A DNA stretch of 42,774 nt. Origin: Oscillochloris sp. (GTDB lineage Bacteria > Chloroflexota > Chloroflexia > Chloroflexales > Chloroflexaceae). The notes below the pieces were generated by a model. That model was not told where the DNA came from, made no database searches, and was given only the letters and a program-made list of their open reading frames with translations. This document shows, one piece after another, positions 18,404-27,400 of the stretch (position 1 is its first letter; every line of letters starts with the position of its first letter). Position numbers and translations under genes: made by a program. The stretch lies in the NCBI GenBank assembly GCA_012032775.1, contig JAAUQO010000021.1:1-42774 (forward strand), given 5' to 3'.

Positions 18404-18448
18404 CATCTTCTCTCTGCTGAGCGGCTTTGCCCCGCGAAACAGGATCGG

Positions 18449-18631
18449 TTACAAGCCGAGGAGCGCACTCAGGTAGAGCATACCGTTGACCACCGCACCG
18501 TCGGGGGTCAGATTGTCGAGCCAATTGTAACGAACCGAGCTGAGCACAATAAAGTGAATCAACAGGGCCACTACAAAGCCCAGGATCGTGAAAATCACGA
18601 TATTCGTACGCACCGGACTGCGTGGAGGCAT
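18449..18631 (-). CDS. pufA: Light-harvesting B808-866 complex alpha subunit, PufA
   Basis: This 60-residue antenna peptide has one membrane helix (about residues 10-32), and bacteriochlorophyll is ligated by His26 in [10 protein letters not shown]. The N-terminus [18 protein letters not shown] closely resembles what I recall of the Chloroflexus aurantiacus alpha peptide. AGGA is found upstream of the ATG. It follows pufB on the same strand, with a small hairpin between them, and a terminator-like palindrome follows it. It pairs with PufB to form the peripheral/core antenna ring around the reaction centre. Confidence 0.95.
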   Translation of the reverse strand: MPPRSPVRTNIVIFTILGFVVALLIHFIVLSSVRYNWLDNLTPDGAVVNGMLYLSALLGL

Positions 18632-18654
18632 ACTACTTCCTATCTTACCTGGGT

Positions 18655-18679
18655 GGCTGCGCTTTCAGACAGCGCAGCC
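18655..18679 (-). promoter_or_regulatory. Intercistronic hairpin between pufB and pufA
   Basis: Arms 18655-18663 and 18671-18679 form a 9-bp GC-rich stem with a 7-base loop, between the pufB stop and the pufA ribosome binding site. No T-run follows, so it probably affects mRNA stability or translation rather than ending transcription. Confidence 0.5.
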
Positions 18680-18689
18680 TCAGGCTTTA

Positions 18690-18860
18690 CTAAAAACCGA
18701 CATTGAGCCACGGGCGCCAGAGCCAGACTGCCGTGTGAGCGATAATCGCGATCACGCCGAATGCCCAGAATGACTTGACCACGATGTCATGCACCAGCCA
18801 GTCCTGGTTGTTAAACAGCGAACGCCAGCGAGGTGGAACCAGATCGTCTTCGTCGCGCAT
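18690..18860 (-). CDS. pufB: Light-harvesting B808-866 complex beta subunit, PufB
   Basis: This 56-residue antenna peptide starts MRDEDDLVPPRWRSLFNN. Two histidines are visible: His24 in WLVHD, the likely B808-side ligand, and His42 in AIIAHTAVW, the B866 ligand, followed by the aromatic-rich LWRPWL. One membrane helix spans about residues 26-48. The start at 18860 is chosen over the longer frame to 18965 because GGAGG lies eight bases upstream and the protein then matches the family length. It is the first gene of the puf operon, downstream of a perfect consensus promoter. Confidence 0.95.
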   Translation of the reverse strand: MRDEDDLVPPRWRSLFNNQDWLVHDIVVKSFWAFGVIAIIAHTAVWLWRPWLNVGF

Positions 18861-19003
18861 GGGCGAACCTCCAGCTACTACAGCGAGTCCTACACAATCC
18901 GCCAGGATACGAACAACGCGCCTGGCGACCGAAAGGCGGCACCGTCGCCTGCGCGGCGATGTCACATAGAAGTATGTCGTGCAAATTGCTTATGTTGTAT
19001 CAG

Positions 19004-19032
19004 ATTATATAGAAAGCAACAAAATTTGTCAA
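19004..19032 (-). promoter_or_regulatory. Consensus sigma-70 promoter for pufBA
   Basis: On the minus strand TTGACA (19032-19027) and TATAAT (19009-19004) are both perfect, with the ideal 17-base spacing. Transcription would begin near 18997, about 135 bases upstream of pufB. Such a perfect promoter suggests very high basal transcription or control by a repressor. Confidence 0.85.
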
Positions 19033-19121
19033 TGTTTTGCTTTTAAGCACAAAATTCAGCCGACCGGGCCGATGACGGAGTCCCTCTCCGACCTGCGACG
19101 GACTGTCGCACCCGGCTTCGG

Positions 19122-19130
19122 TGCTATACT
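19122..19130 (+). promoter_or_regulatory. Extended -10 promoter of the ABC exporter operon
   Basis: The sequence TGCTATACT has no recognisable -35 box. The identical nonamer occurs at 30724-30732 before the prs gene. Confidence 0.45.
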
Positions 19131-19443
19131 GGCCGGGCGCCGTACCGGCGCATTTCCGCGTTAAAGAAGCCAACAAGCTAGAGGATCCAAGGTACAGGGC
19201 ACCGTGCCGAGCACGCCGATGCGGCCTGGAGCAGTTGGCCTATCAGGTTGCCCCGTCGGTACCGATCGTGATAACAGCCCACTTGAGACGTTGAGCAATG
19301 CCGGTTGTCTTTCCACAGGCCGCGCGGCGGTGCGTTCAGGCATCTGGCATTTGCCGTTGGTGCAGTTTGAGCGAAGATACAGCTCTGCCGTATCGGACGC
19401 ACTGAAGCAATTCTGAATTCTGCATTTGCACCAGGAGCACCGT

Positions 19444-21245
19444 ATGTCGAGTTTGCGCCACCTCTGGCCCTACCTTTTCCGCTACAAAGGGATGTTGATT
19501 GTCGGGATGCTTTGCGCGCTGATCGGCGCCTCGGTTGCGGCGCTCGGCCCGTATCTGTTGCGCCTGGCCGTCGATGATATCAGCGCCGGGCAGATCATGG
19601 CCGAAAGCCTGTTGCGCTACGGAGGGCTGTTGATCCTGGTCACCTTGATCGACGGCGGTTTTAAGTTCGCGCAGCGCATGTTGTTGGCCGGCGCTTCCTA
19701 TCGCGTCGAGTACGACTTGCGCCAATCACTCTTTGAGCGCTATCTGAGCCTGGATCAGGCCTTCTTCGGCGCGAGCCACACCGGCGATCTGATGGCTCGG
19801 GCGACGAATGATCTCAGTACGGTGCGCCAGTTTCTTGGCCCCGGCTTGAACGGCAGCGCCACCGCTATTCTTACCTTCCTGGCTTCGGCGGCGCTCATGC
19901 TGACGATCGATGTCGGCCTGGCACTGGTGGTGCTGCTGCTGATGCCGCTCTGCACCGTGGTGTTTGTGCTCGTCGGCGGGCGCATGCGCCAGATCTTCAG
20001 CGGTGTACAGGATCAGTTCGGCGCGATCTCGACCCGCGCCCAGGAGAATTTTTCCGGCATTCGTACGATCAAGGCCTATGCCCAGGAAGAGGCCGAGATC
20101 GCCGTGTTTGCGCAAGATAACGAGGATTATCGGCGCATGAACTTGCGCTATGTGCTGCTGAGCGGCCTACTCTGGCCGAGTATGACCTTGATCCTGGGTA
20201 TTGTTTCGGCATTGGTATTGCTGATCGGCGGGCGCCTGGTGGCTGCGGCCCAAATGACGGTCGGCGAATTGGTGCAGTTCTTCGGTTACCTGGGCTTGCT
20301 CGCATTCCCGATGATCATGATCGGCTGGATGGTGAGCTTGTATCAGCAGGCATCGGCTTCGATGGGCCGGATCAACGAGATCCTGCGCCGTGAGCCGCAG
20401 ATCGCGCAACCCGCACGACCACAACCGCTGCCGCAAGCCCAGGGCAACGTCGAGTTCCGAAAGGTCGGTATTCGCTACGCCGATGATCGCCATCTGGGCG
20501 AGCATGCCGACGCAGTATTGAATCAGCGGGCGCAGCTTGAGGACGGCTGGCTGTTGCACGATATCTCATTCACGATTCCAGCCGGCAGTTCGCTGGCGAT
20601 CGTCGGTGCGACCGGCAGCGGCAAAAGCACGCTGGTGAATCTGTTGGCGCGGGTGCGCGATCCCGATGCCGGCCAGGTGTTGATCGACGGGATCGATGTG
20701 GGCAAACTGGATCTGACCGATCTGCGCCGCAGCGTCGGCTATGTGCCGCAGGAGACTTTTTGTTCAGTGTGCCGCTGCGCGAGAATGTCGCCTTCGGCGC
20801 CGGGACGGCCGAACTCGACGCCGAACAGCTTCAACACGCCATCCAGGTATCGCGGCTGAGCAACGACTTGCAGCAATTTCCCGGCGGCATCGACACCATG
20901 GTCGGCGAACGTGGCGTGACGCTTTCGGGCGGCCAGAAGCAGCGGGTGGCGATCGCGCGGGCGGTGCTGCGCGATCCGGCGGTGCTGGTGTTGGACGATG
21001 CACTCAGTAGCGTGGACACCCATACGGCGGCGCAGATCCTGGCCGGGCTGCGCGAGGTGATGCGCGGCCGCACCAGCATTATTATTGCGCAACGTGTGGC
21101 GACGGTGAAAGATGTTGACCAGATCCTGGTGCTTCAGGACGGCACAATTGTCGAGCGCGGCACCCATCAGGAGTTGGTGAAAACGGGTGGACGCTACGCC
21201 GCGATGTATCGGCGTGAACTGCTGGAAGCGGAATTGTCTGAATAA
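19444..21245 (+). CDS. ABC exporter subunit with degenerate ATPase site, frameshifted
   Basis: This is half of a heterodimeric MsbA/multidrug-type exporter of about 600 residues if corrected. The membrane domain has six helices (about residues 1-310). In the nucleotide-binding domain the Walker A is GATGSGKST, the signature LSGGQKQRVAIARA, Walker B ends LDDALSSVD (Asp where the catalytic Glu would be), and the H-loop has Gln (IIIAQRVATV). These changes define the degenerate subunit of TM287/288-like pairs. The frame breaks in the Q-loop at 20757-20761, a run of five Ts; one more T restores PQETFLFSVPLRENV. AGGAG precedes the ATG at 19444, which is preferred over TTG at 19426. An unusual insert of about 20 residues follows the A-loop Tyr. 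Confidence 0.88.
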
Positions 21246-21309
21246 GTGCGATCCCGGTTTGACGACGTAGTTGTCAAAACGGAACTGCATAACCTCTTAG
21301 GAGCAGCGT

Positions 21310-23217
21310 ATGGCTGGAGCGCAGTTCGACGACGATGAGATTTTGGGCAAAGCTTACGACGGGCGGTTGGTGCGCCGGTTGTCGGTGTTTGTTGCGCCCC
21401 ACTGGCGACAGTTGGGGCTGGCAATCGCACTGCTGGTAGGCGCGGCGCTAACTGAACTTGCGCCGCCGTTTCTGGTGCAGCAGGCGATCGACGGCCCGAT
21501 CAGCGACGGTAATCTTGGCGCGATCTGGCCGTATTTCGCGATCTATGTGGCGTTTCTGGCCGCTAACTTCGCGCTGCGCTATAGCCACAACTATATTATC
21601 AATAGTGTCGGTCAACAGGTGATGCAGGATATGCGCATTACGATTTTTCGCCATATCCAGCGCATGAGCCTGAGTTTCTTCGACCGCAACCCGGTGGGGC
21701 GCTTGCTGACCCGCATCACCAACGATATCGATTCGCTGAATGAGTTTTTAACCCAGGGGCTCGTGCTGATCCTGGCCGATCTGGTAACGCTGGTCGGGAT
21801 CATCATTGTGATGTTTGTGCTGAACTGGCGGCTGGCCCTGATTTCGCTGGCTACCTTGCCGGTGCTGGTGCTGATTGTGGCGATCTATCAGCGGGCGATG
21901 CGAACGACGTACCGGCTGGTGCGCCAGCGGCTGGCCATGATCAACGCCTATCTGAATGAGCAACTGGGCGGTGTTCTGGTAACCCAGTTATTCGGCCGCG
22001 AGCCAACCAGTAAGCGGCGCTTTTCGGATTTCAGCGACAGCTACTTGCAGGCCAACATGCACTCGGTGTTGATTTTCTCGCTCTTCCTGCCTTCGGTACA
22101 ACTGATGGCGGCGATTGCAACTGCGGCGCTGCTGTATGGCGGCGGCCAGGGGGTGTTGGCCGGCTGGGCCTCGCTCGGTATGCTGGTGGCCTTTGTGCAG
22201 TACACCGAACGGGCATTCCAGCCGATCCGCTCACTCGCCGAGCGTTATACGATTTTGCAGGCGGCGATGGCATCGGCCGAGCGAATCTTCGGCGTGCTCG
22301 ACACCAAAGAAGAAGTACGCGATCCGGAACAGCCACGTACACTGCCCGAACAGGTGCGCGGCGCGATCACGCTGGAGCAGGTCTGGTTCAGTTATGATCC
22401 GGCGGCGCGGGAGTTGCAGAATCTGGAACTGCAGAACCAAGAACCGAGAACCGAGAACCGAGAACCGAGCAACGGTGGCGGTATTGCGAAGCCTTTTGTG
22501 GATCAGCCCTCGGCGGTCGAGTGGGTGTTGAAGGGGATCTCATTGGAGATTCCCGCCGGCCAATCAGTGGCGATCGTGGGGGCAACCGGCGCAGGGAAGT
22601 CGTCGCTGGTAGGATTGCTGGCGCGCTTCTACGATGTGCAACGCGGCCGGATCACCCTTGACGGAGTTGATGTGCGCGAACTCAGCCAGCATGAACTACG
22701 CCGGCATATTGCGGCCGTACCGCAAGATCCGGTCTGCTTCTCAGGCACGATCGCGAGCAACATCAGGTTGCACAATGAATCGATCAGCGATGAGCGGGTG
22801 CGCTGGGCGGCCGAGATGGTGAATGCGGCGGCGTTTATCGAGCGGTTGCCGGGCGGCTACGCATACGAAGTGCGCGAGCGCGGGGCGAATCTCTCGATCG
22901 GGCAGCGGCAGTTGCTGGCCTTCGCCCGCGCGTTGGCCTTCAACCCGGAAGTGCTGCTGATGCTCGATGAGGCCACCAGCAGCGTCGATACCGCTACCGA
23001 AGCGCTGATCCAGGATGCGCTCACGAAGTTGCTGAAGGGTCGTACCAGTATCATCATCGCGCACCGCCTGAGCACTATTCGGCATGTCGATCGAATCGTG
23101 GTGATGCACCACGGTCGGATCGTGGAAGACGGCAGTCACGAGGAATTGCTGGCCCGCCGCGGCTACTATTACCGGCTCTACAGCCTGCAATTCGCCGAGC
23201 AAGGTGTGGAACTGTAA
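21310..23217 (+). CDS. ABC exporter subunit with competent ATPase site, carrying a heptamer-repeat insert
   Basis: This is a 635-residue partner of the preceding gene, 64 bases downstream with AGGAG six bases before the ATG. Six membrane helices are followed by an ATPase domain with intact catalytic residues: Walker A GATGAGKSS, signature LSIGQRQLLAFARA, Walker B MLDEATSSVD with Glu, and His in IIIAHRLSTI. Between the A-loop (FSYDPAARE) and Walker A is an insert of about 35 residues. Part of it is encoded by five heptanucleotide repeats at 22434-22468 and reads QEPRTENREP. Together the two genes should export a drug, lipid or peptide; the cargo is unknown. A structured inverted-repeat element follows the stop. 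Confidence 0.92.
   Translation: MAGAQFDDDEILGKAYDGRLVRRLSVFVAPHWRQLGLAIALLVGAALTELAPPFLVQQAIDGPISDGNLGAIWPYFAIYVAFLAANFALRYSHNYIINSVGQQVMQDMRITIFRHIQRMSLSFFDRNPVGRLLTRITNDIDSLNEFLTQGLVLILADLVTLVGIIIVMFVLNWRLALISLATLPVLVLIVAIYQRAMRTTYRLVRQRLAMINAYLNEQLGGVLVTQLFGREPTSKRRFSDFSDSYLQANMHSVLIFSLFLPSVQLMAAIATAALLYGGGQGVLAGWASLGMLVAFVQYTERAFQPIRSLAERYTILQAAMASAERIFGVLDTKEEVRDPEQPRTLPEQVRGAITLEQVWFSYDPAARELQNLELQNQEPRTENREPSNGGGIAKPFVDQPSAVEWVLKGISLEIPAGQSVAIVGATGAGKSSLVGLLARFYDVQRGRITLDGVDVRELSQHELRRHIAAVPQDPVCFSGTIASNIRLHNESISDERVRWAAEMVNAAAFIERLPGGYAYEVRERGANLSIGQRQLLAFARALAFNPEVLLMLDEATSSVDTATEALIQDALTKLLKGRTSIIIAHRLSTIRHVDRIVVMHHGRIVEDGSHEELLARRGYYYRLYSLQFAEQGVEL
22434..22468 (+). repeat. Five GAACCRA heptamers inside the ABC exporter gene
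   Basis: The tract is GAACCAA followed by four perfect GAACCGA units. It lies in the coding region for the linker before Walker A. The same heptamer (as TCTCGGT on the other strand) makes the tract at 42683-42774. Gain or loss of one or two units would shift the reading frame. Confidence 0.9.
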
Positions 23218-23219
23218 GA

Positions 23220-23361
23220 AATACAGGGTACAGCCGGGCAAGTTCTTGTACCGGTCGGCCTCCGTCCGTCGCGGGTTTGTAACGGCCTTGAGGCCGTCAC
23301 CGTGCGATGTGCGCCGGAGACGCACGTACGCTTGAGCGTCCTAGCGGCTGTACCCTGTATT
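23220..23361. repeat. Branched inverted-repeat element (17-bp terminal inverted repeats)
   Basis: Terminal arms 23220-23236 and 23345-23361 are perfect 17-base reverse complements. Inside lie several smaller hairpins: CAAG-TT-CTTG, ACGGCC-TTGA-GGCCGT (23282-23297), GTGCG-(7)-CGCAC, and ACGC-TTGA-GCGT. The whole folds on paper as a multi-branched cloverleaf. It sits between the convergent ends of the ABC exporter and the prenyltransferase. It could be a miniature inverted-repeat element, a structured RNA or an elaborate terminator. No target-site duplication is evident. Confidence 0.7.
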
Positions 23362-23413
23362 CCGGCCCTGTTCGCATGGTTTGGTTTTCGGTTCACAAAC
23401 GAGATGCGGCCGG

Positions 23414-24469
23414 TCATTCAGGCCGTACCCGCAGCCCGGCCATCACGCCGCGCAGCGCATCAAAGCTCATGCGGTTGATGGCAAGCGGGAGCAGATGGGC
23501 GGCCAGCAGCAGCAGGCGCGGAGCAGGGGCCATGGCGGGCATCGCCAGGGCCACGGGCGCACTCAGCAACAGTATCAGGTGCGCCATGCCGAGATCAGGG
23601 GCGGCGGCGCCGTTGCGGGCCGCCTTCCCGATCACCGCCAATCCGGCGCTAAGGGCGGCTAATCCAATTGCGGCGCTTGTCTGTGCGGGCGGACGATACT
23701 CGCCGGCGTTCACAACCACAGCCCGCGCAGCCACAATCATCAGCGCCAGATGCAAAAGTGCGGCGTAGCCGGTTAAGCGGCGGCTGATCCGCAACCCACC
23801 TGCCGAGTCGATACGGGCACCAAGCCAGATCGCAGTGGTACGTGCGCCGCCGGAAGCATCGTTGGCCAGATCACGCAGGGCGCCATGGACACCATTCACT
23901 TGCAGAATCAGCAAGAACTCGTAGAGCGCCAGATAGTGAACGAGGCGCGTCGGCGCACCTGCGGCTAGCGCACCATAGCCGATCAACGCCGCCCAACCAA
24001 GGCCCTGCAGGCCGTCGGTGAGCGGTGGGAGCGGGCAGCATTTGCCCCAACGGTTATACGCCGCCAGAAGCGCAAAAGCCAATCCAAGCATGCGCCGCCG
24101 CCCATGCCGGCTCCCTCCCACCGCCAGTGCATCAAGGCCAAAGGCCGCCGGCACACATACCAGGGCAAACCGTAATGCCGTTGCCGGTGCAAGCGCACCA
24201 CGCACCAGCGGGTACTGGGCGCGCAACGGCTGCCCGCGATCCAACTCCAGATCGCAGACATCGTTGTGGACGTAGGCAAAGCTGTGAAAACACGCGGCAA
24301 CTCCAAGCAAACCCAATGCACGCCGGCTGCTGATCGGGATGCGACTACTCGCCGCACCCAGGAGCGGCAAGCTCAGGGTTGCGCCGATCGCCGAGATCCG
24401 CAGAAAATGCCACCCATCAGCGACCAATGACGCAACGGGAATGGGGCGAGTTGGTTTTGCAGGATGCAT
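23414..24469 (-). CDS. UbiA-family prenyltransferase, substrate unknown
   Basis: This 351-residue integral membrane protein has about eight to nine hydrophobic helices. The first Asp-rich motif, YVHNDVCDLELDRGQPLR, and the second, ALRDLANDASGGARTT, are the prenyl-diphosphate/Mg sites of the UbiA superfamily. It is clearly different from the BchG in this window: it lacks the chlorophyll-synthase DRxxDxxNxPxR/IPSG spacing. Possible roles include quinone, carotenoid or lipid prenylation. It starts 25 bases after the kinase-NTPase gene on the same strand and may be co-transcribed with it. The ribosome binding site is weak. Confidence 0.8.
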   Translation of the reverse strand: MHPAKPTRPIPVASLVADGWHFLRISAIGATLSLPLLGAASSRIPISSRRALGLLGVAACFHSFAYVHNDVCDLELDRGQPLRAQYPLVRGALAPATALRFALVCVPAAFGLDALAVGGSRHGRRRMLGLAFALLAAYNRWGKCCPLPPLTDGLQGLGWAALIGYGALAAGAPTRLVHYLALYEFLLILQVNGVHGALRDLANDASGGARTTAIWLGARIDSAGGLRISRRLTGYAALLHLALMIVAARAVVVNAGEYRPPAQTSAAIGLAALSAGLAVIGKAARNGAAAPDLGMAHLILLLSAPVALAMPAMAPAPRLLLLAAHLLPLAINRMSFDALRGVMAGLRVRPE

Positions 24470-24494
24470 AGCAATGGGTTGAAGTTGTGGTGAT

Positions 24495-27400
24495 CTACGT
24501 TGTCCACTCGCTCAGGCGAAAACCGGCGTCGCGCAGCATGCGTACCACCGTGGCGGTATAGGTGCCGATGAACTCGTGCGGCGCACGCGCTTCTACCAGC
24601 ATGGTCATCGCGGCCATGGCCATCTGGCGGCGCATTTTCGGGTAGTACAGACACGAATGCACCACCTGATTGTACAGGCCCAGCCAGTAGATGAAGCGGC
24701 GCACCAGTTCGGTATCCACGGCGGCGGCCACCTGGCGTTGCAAGGCCGCACTAAGGTTATGGCGGGCCATAAACACATCGACCGCATCGAAGTGTAAGGT
24801 ACGGATCGTCGCCAGGGTTGTCGGCAACGCGACGGGCAAGTTGTCGCCACAAGCGGTAACAACATCGCCAAGCAGTCTGAGCGTCGGCTCGGGATAATAG
24901 AAGCCGACCGCTGCGAGTCCGGCTACAACCCGCTCCAATTGGCGCCGATCGTCACGCCACAACGCATCCTGAAGCAGCAATTCAATTACCGGCATGGTCT
25001 GGCCGATCTTGCCGTAGGCCAGGCCCAGCGGCAACAACAGCACATCGAACTGCTGGATCAGCGACGGGGTCTCGCCATAAACCAGAGCCGGATGTTCGAC
25101 AAACATCCGCTCGGTGAACGACTCGATCAGCGGCGCCCAGGCCGGCGGGGTTTGCGGCAACAACACACTGAAACTCAACACAATCCAGAGCCGACCTTCG
25201 GCGGGCAATGTCTCAAACAGACTGCGCAGCAGCGGCTCGGTGGCGCCAAGATCGGCGGCTGCGTGGATCGCCAACTGGGCTGCGCCGACCAGCCCGAACA
25301 ATGCGTGGGGCGCGGTGAGCAAACGCCGCAACTCGGCCTCGTAGAATGCGAGCGGCGTGGCCGGATCGAACAACGGCGCGGCCTGCACCAGCGGGGCGCG
25401 TTCGGCCAACGACAGGGCGAAGAAGGGATCCACCGGCGCGATCTCGGCCAGCATCATGGTATCGAGGATGGGCTGCGAAAAGGCGCTCGCCACGGCGCGG
25501 AACACCAACTCTTCGATCGTCTTGCCGAAGACGCCGGTGTTGATGATGTCGAGATGCAGCCGTTGGCGCGCCAACTCGTAGTAGATCGCAACCGTAAAAT
25601 CACGCACGTCGGCGCGTTCGCAGTGATTGATGTAGATCGTCACCGAGATCTCGAAGAAAAACTCCAGGATCGCGCGTAAATCGCGCAACGCCGCCGGGCC
25701 GATCCGCGCCACCAATTCGCGCAACAGGTCGTAGGTAAACTCGGCATCCTGGCGCCAGATCAGGTAGAGCATATCGCGCACAACGCGCCGCAAGCCATCG
25801 CCGCCGCGGGTGGCCGCCCAGAGAAAGATCTCGCGGGCGCGCGGCCCGATATAATAGGCCGCCTTGAGCCCACTGCGCCGCGCCTCCTCGGAATCGCGCA
25901 AACAGAGCGCCTTGATCAACTCGCCGGCGGCGACCGGCTCGTCGGCGTGTAACTCAACCAGACTCTGCACCACCAGTTCGCGCAGTTCAATATCGGCGGA
26001 AGCGGCCAGGGTCGCGAAGCTCGCGCTATCTTTCCCGATCAACAACGCCGTGCGCGCAATATCCCAGGCCTGCGGAAAGCTGCGCACCCGCTCCATCAAG
26101 GTTGTGGCGGCAGTGGCAAGGTTGTTGCCGGCGGCACGTAACAGGTGACGCGCCAGGATGTAGGCGCCCAATTCGCCGTAGGCAAAGCCAACCAACTCGC
26201 CGGTGTAGAGATCGCCGGCCTGCTCGCTCAAGATCCCCGCGTCGAGCAAGCGCACATACGCCGAGTCGGGATCATCGCTGAGCAGATCGGCGCGCAGGCG
26301 CTCGTGGTAGGCCAGATCGGCCAACGGCGCACGCATCTGGCCGCGCCGCAGCAACTCGCCGGCCAATTCATCAAGAAACAGTTGTTCGCGGCGTTGGCGC
26401 ACCCGTTCATCGTAGAAGCGCCGAAAGATCCCCAGACTCAGCCCACGGGCGGCGACCGTCACCGGCCCGTCGCGGTAACTTTCGGCCAAAATACGCAACA
26501 ACAAAGGGCGCCGCAGCCGCTCGCGCAACGACAGCGGCAATTGCTCCAGCGGGGTCTGGATCTGAAAAAATGGCGATGCCGGGTATAGGCGGCGTGCAAC
26601 TCGATCGCCTCGAACACGTTGAGGCGCAGCAGTGGCTCGCCGTCGGCCGTGTGATGATAGGCGCTCCAGAAGAGCCGGGCGGCGCCCGAGCGCTCGAACT
26701 GGCCCCAGGTGGCGCTGTTGGAACTGAGCACAATCCGCAGATACCGGCCGGCGAGCCGGCCAACCAGTGCATCGATCTGTTTGAGCAGCGCCTCGGCGCC
26801 CGCGCTGGCTCCGCTGCGATACTCATTCACGGCATCGAAGATAATCAGCATGTGCTGACGGGCACCGGCGGCAAGTTGCGCAATCTGGCCAAGGTCGTGC
26901 CATAACAGATCGGGTGATTCGCGGCCGAGATCACGGGCGATCTCACGATCGATCTCGGGGCCGAGCGAGCCGCCGCAGCGATAGAACAGCACCGCATCGC
27001 CGCCGTCACGACAGGCGGCAGCCCAGTTCGCCAGCAAGTTCGTCTTGCCGACGCCCGAGTCGCCGACCAACAACAACGCCCCGCTCTCGCCCTCGAGAAA
27101 GCGCTCCAACTCAGATTCGGCAAGGGCACGGTGGACATAGATCTCGGGGATAAACGGGCCGGGGCGGCGGGCGCTGCCGGCCAATTCGCGCAGCACCTGG
27201 TCGAACTGCATCCCGGCGGCATGGCGCACTTGCTCCCAACCCACACTGATCGGCCGCTCAGGCGGCGCGACCGCCGGCGCCTCCTTGGGCGGCGTAGCGG
27301 CAGGGTTGGCAAGGGTGGCGGCGCTGAAGAGGGCCGCTTGCTGCAACAAGCGCCGAAACGCCACGGCATCGACGGGGCGCTGTTCGCGGGGCAGAGCCAG

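Larger units (their letters stand above)
18055..18448. other. Intergenic region between pufA and pufC (394 bp)
   Basis: No gene is seen. In the direction of transcription (minus) it contains the 28-base palindrome at 18376-18403, an AT-rich patch with two short direct repeats (TTGCAC and TTGCAC around 18275-18292), and a promoter at 18263-18235. The roughly 170 bases from the predicted start site to pufC form a 5' leader. No reaction-centre L or M gene occupies the gap. Confidence 0.7.
18861..19443. other. Divergent region between pufB and the ABC exporter (583 bp)
   Basis: No convincing gene is present. Leftward it holds the pufB promoter (19032-19004) and a leader of about 135 bases. Rightward it holds an extended -10 at 19122-19130 and then a leader of roughly 300 bases before the ABC exporter start, with several short complementary pairs (for example GGCA/TGCC at 19197-19207, GGCC/GGCC at 19223-19240). 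I could not match this leader to a known riboswitch, T-box, SRP RNA or tmRNA. Confidence 0.55.

Noticed and set aside
19190..19300. Small structured RNA gene (SRP RNA, tmRNA or T-box) before the ABC exporter
   Set aside because: None of the conserved cores (GGAAGG-type SRP loop, tmRNA T-arm, T-box AGGGTGG) is present.
20740..20790. Programmed ribosomal frameshift in the ABC exporter
   Set aside because: There is no slippery heptamer with a downstream pseudoknot that I can see, and ABC exporters are not known to use one; a missing T in a T-run is simpler.
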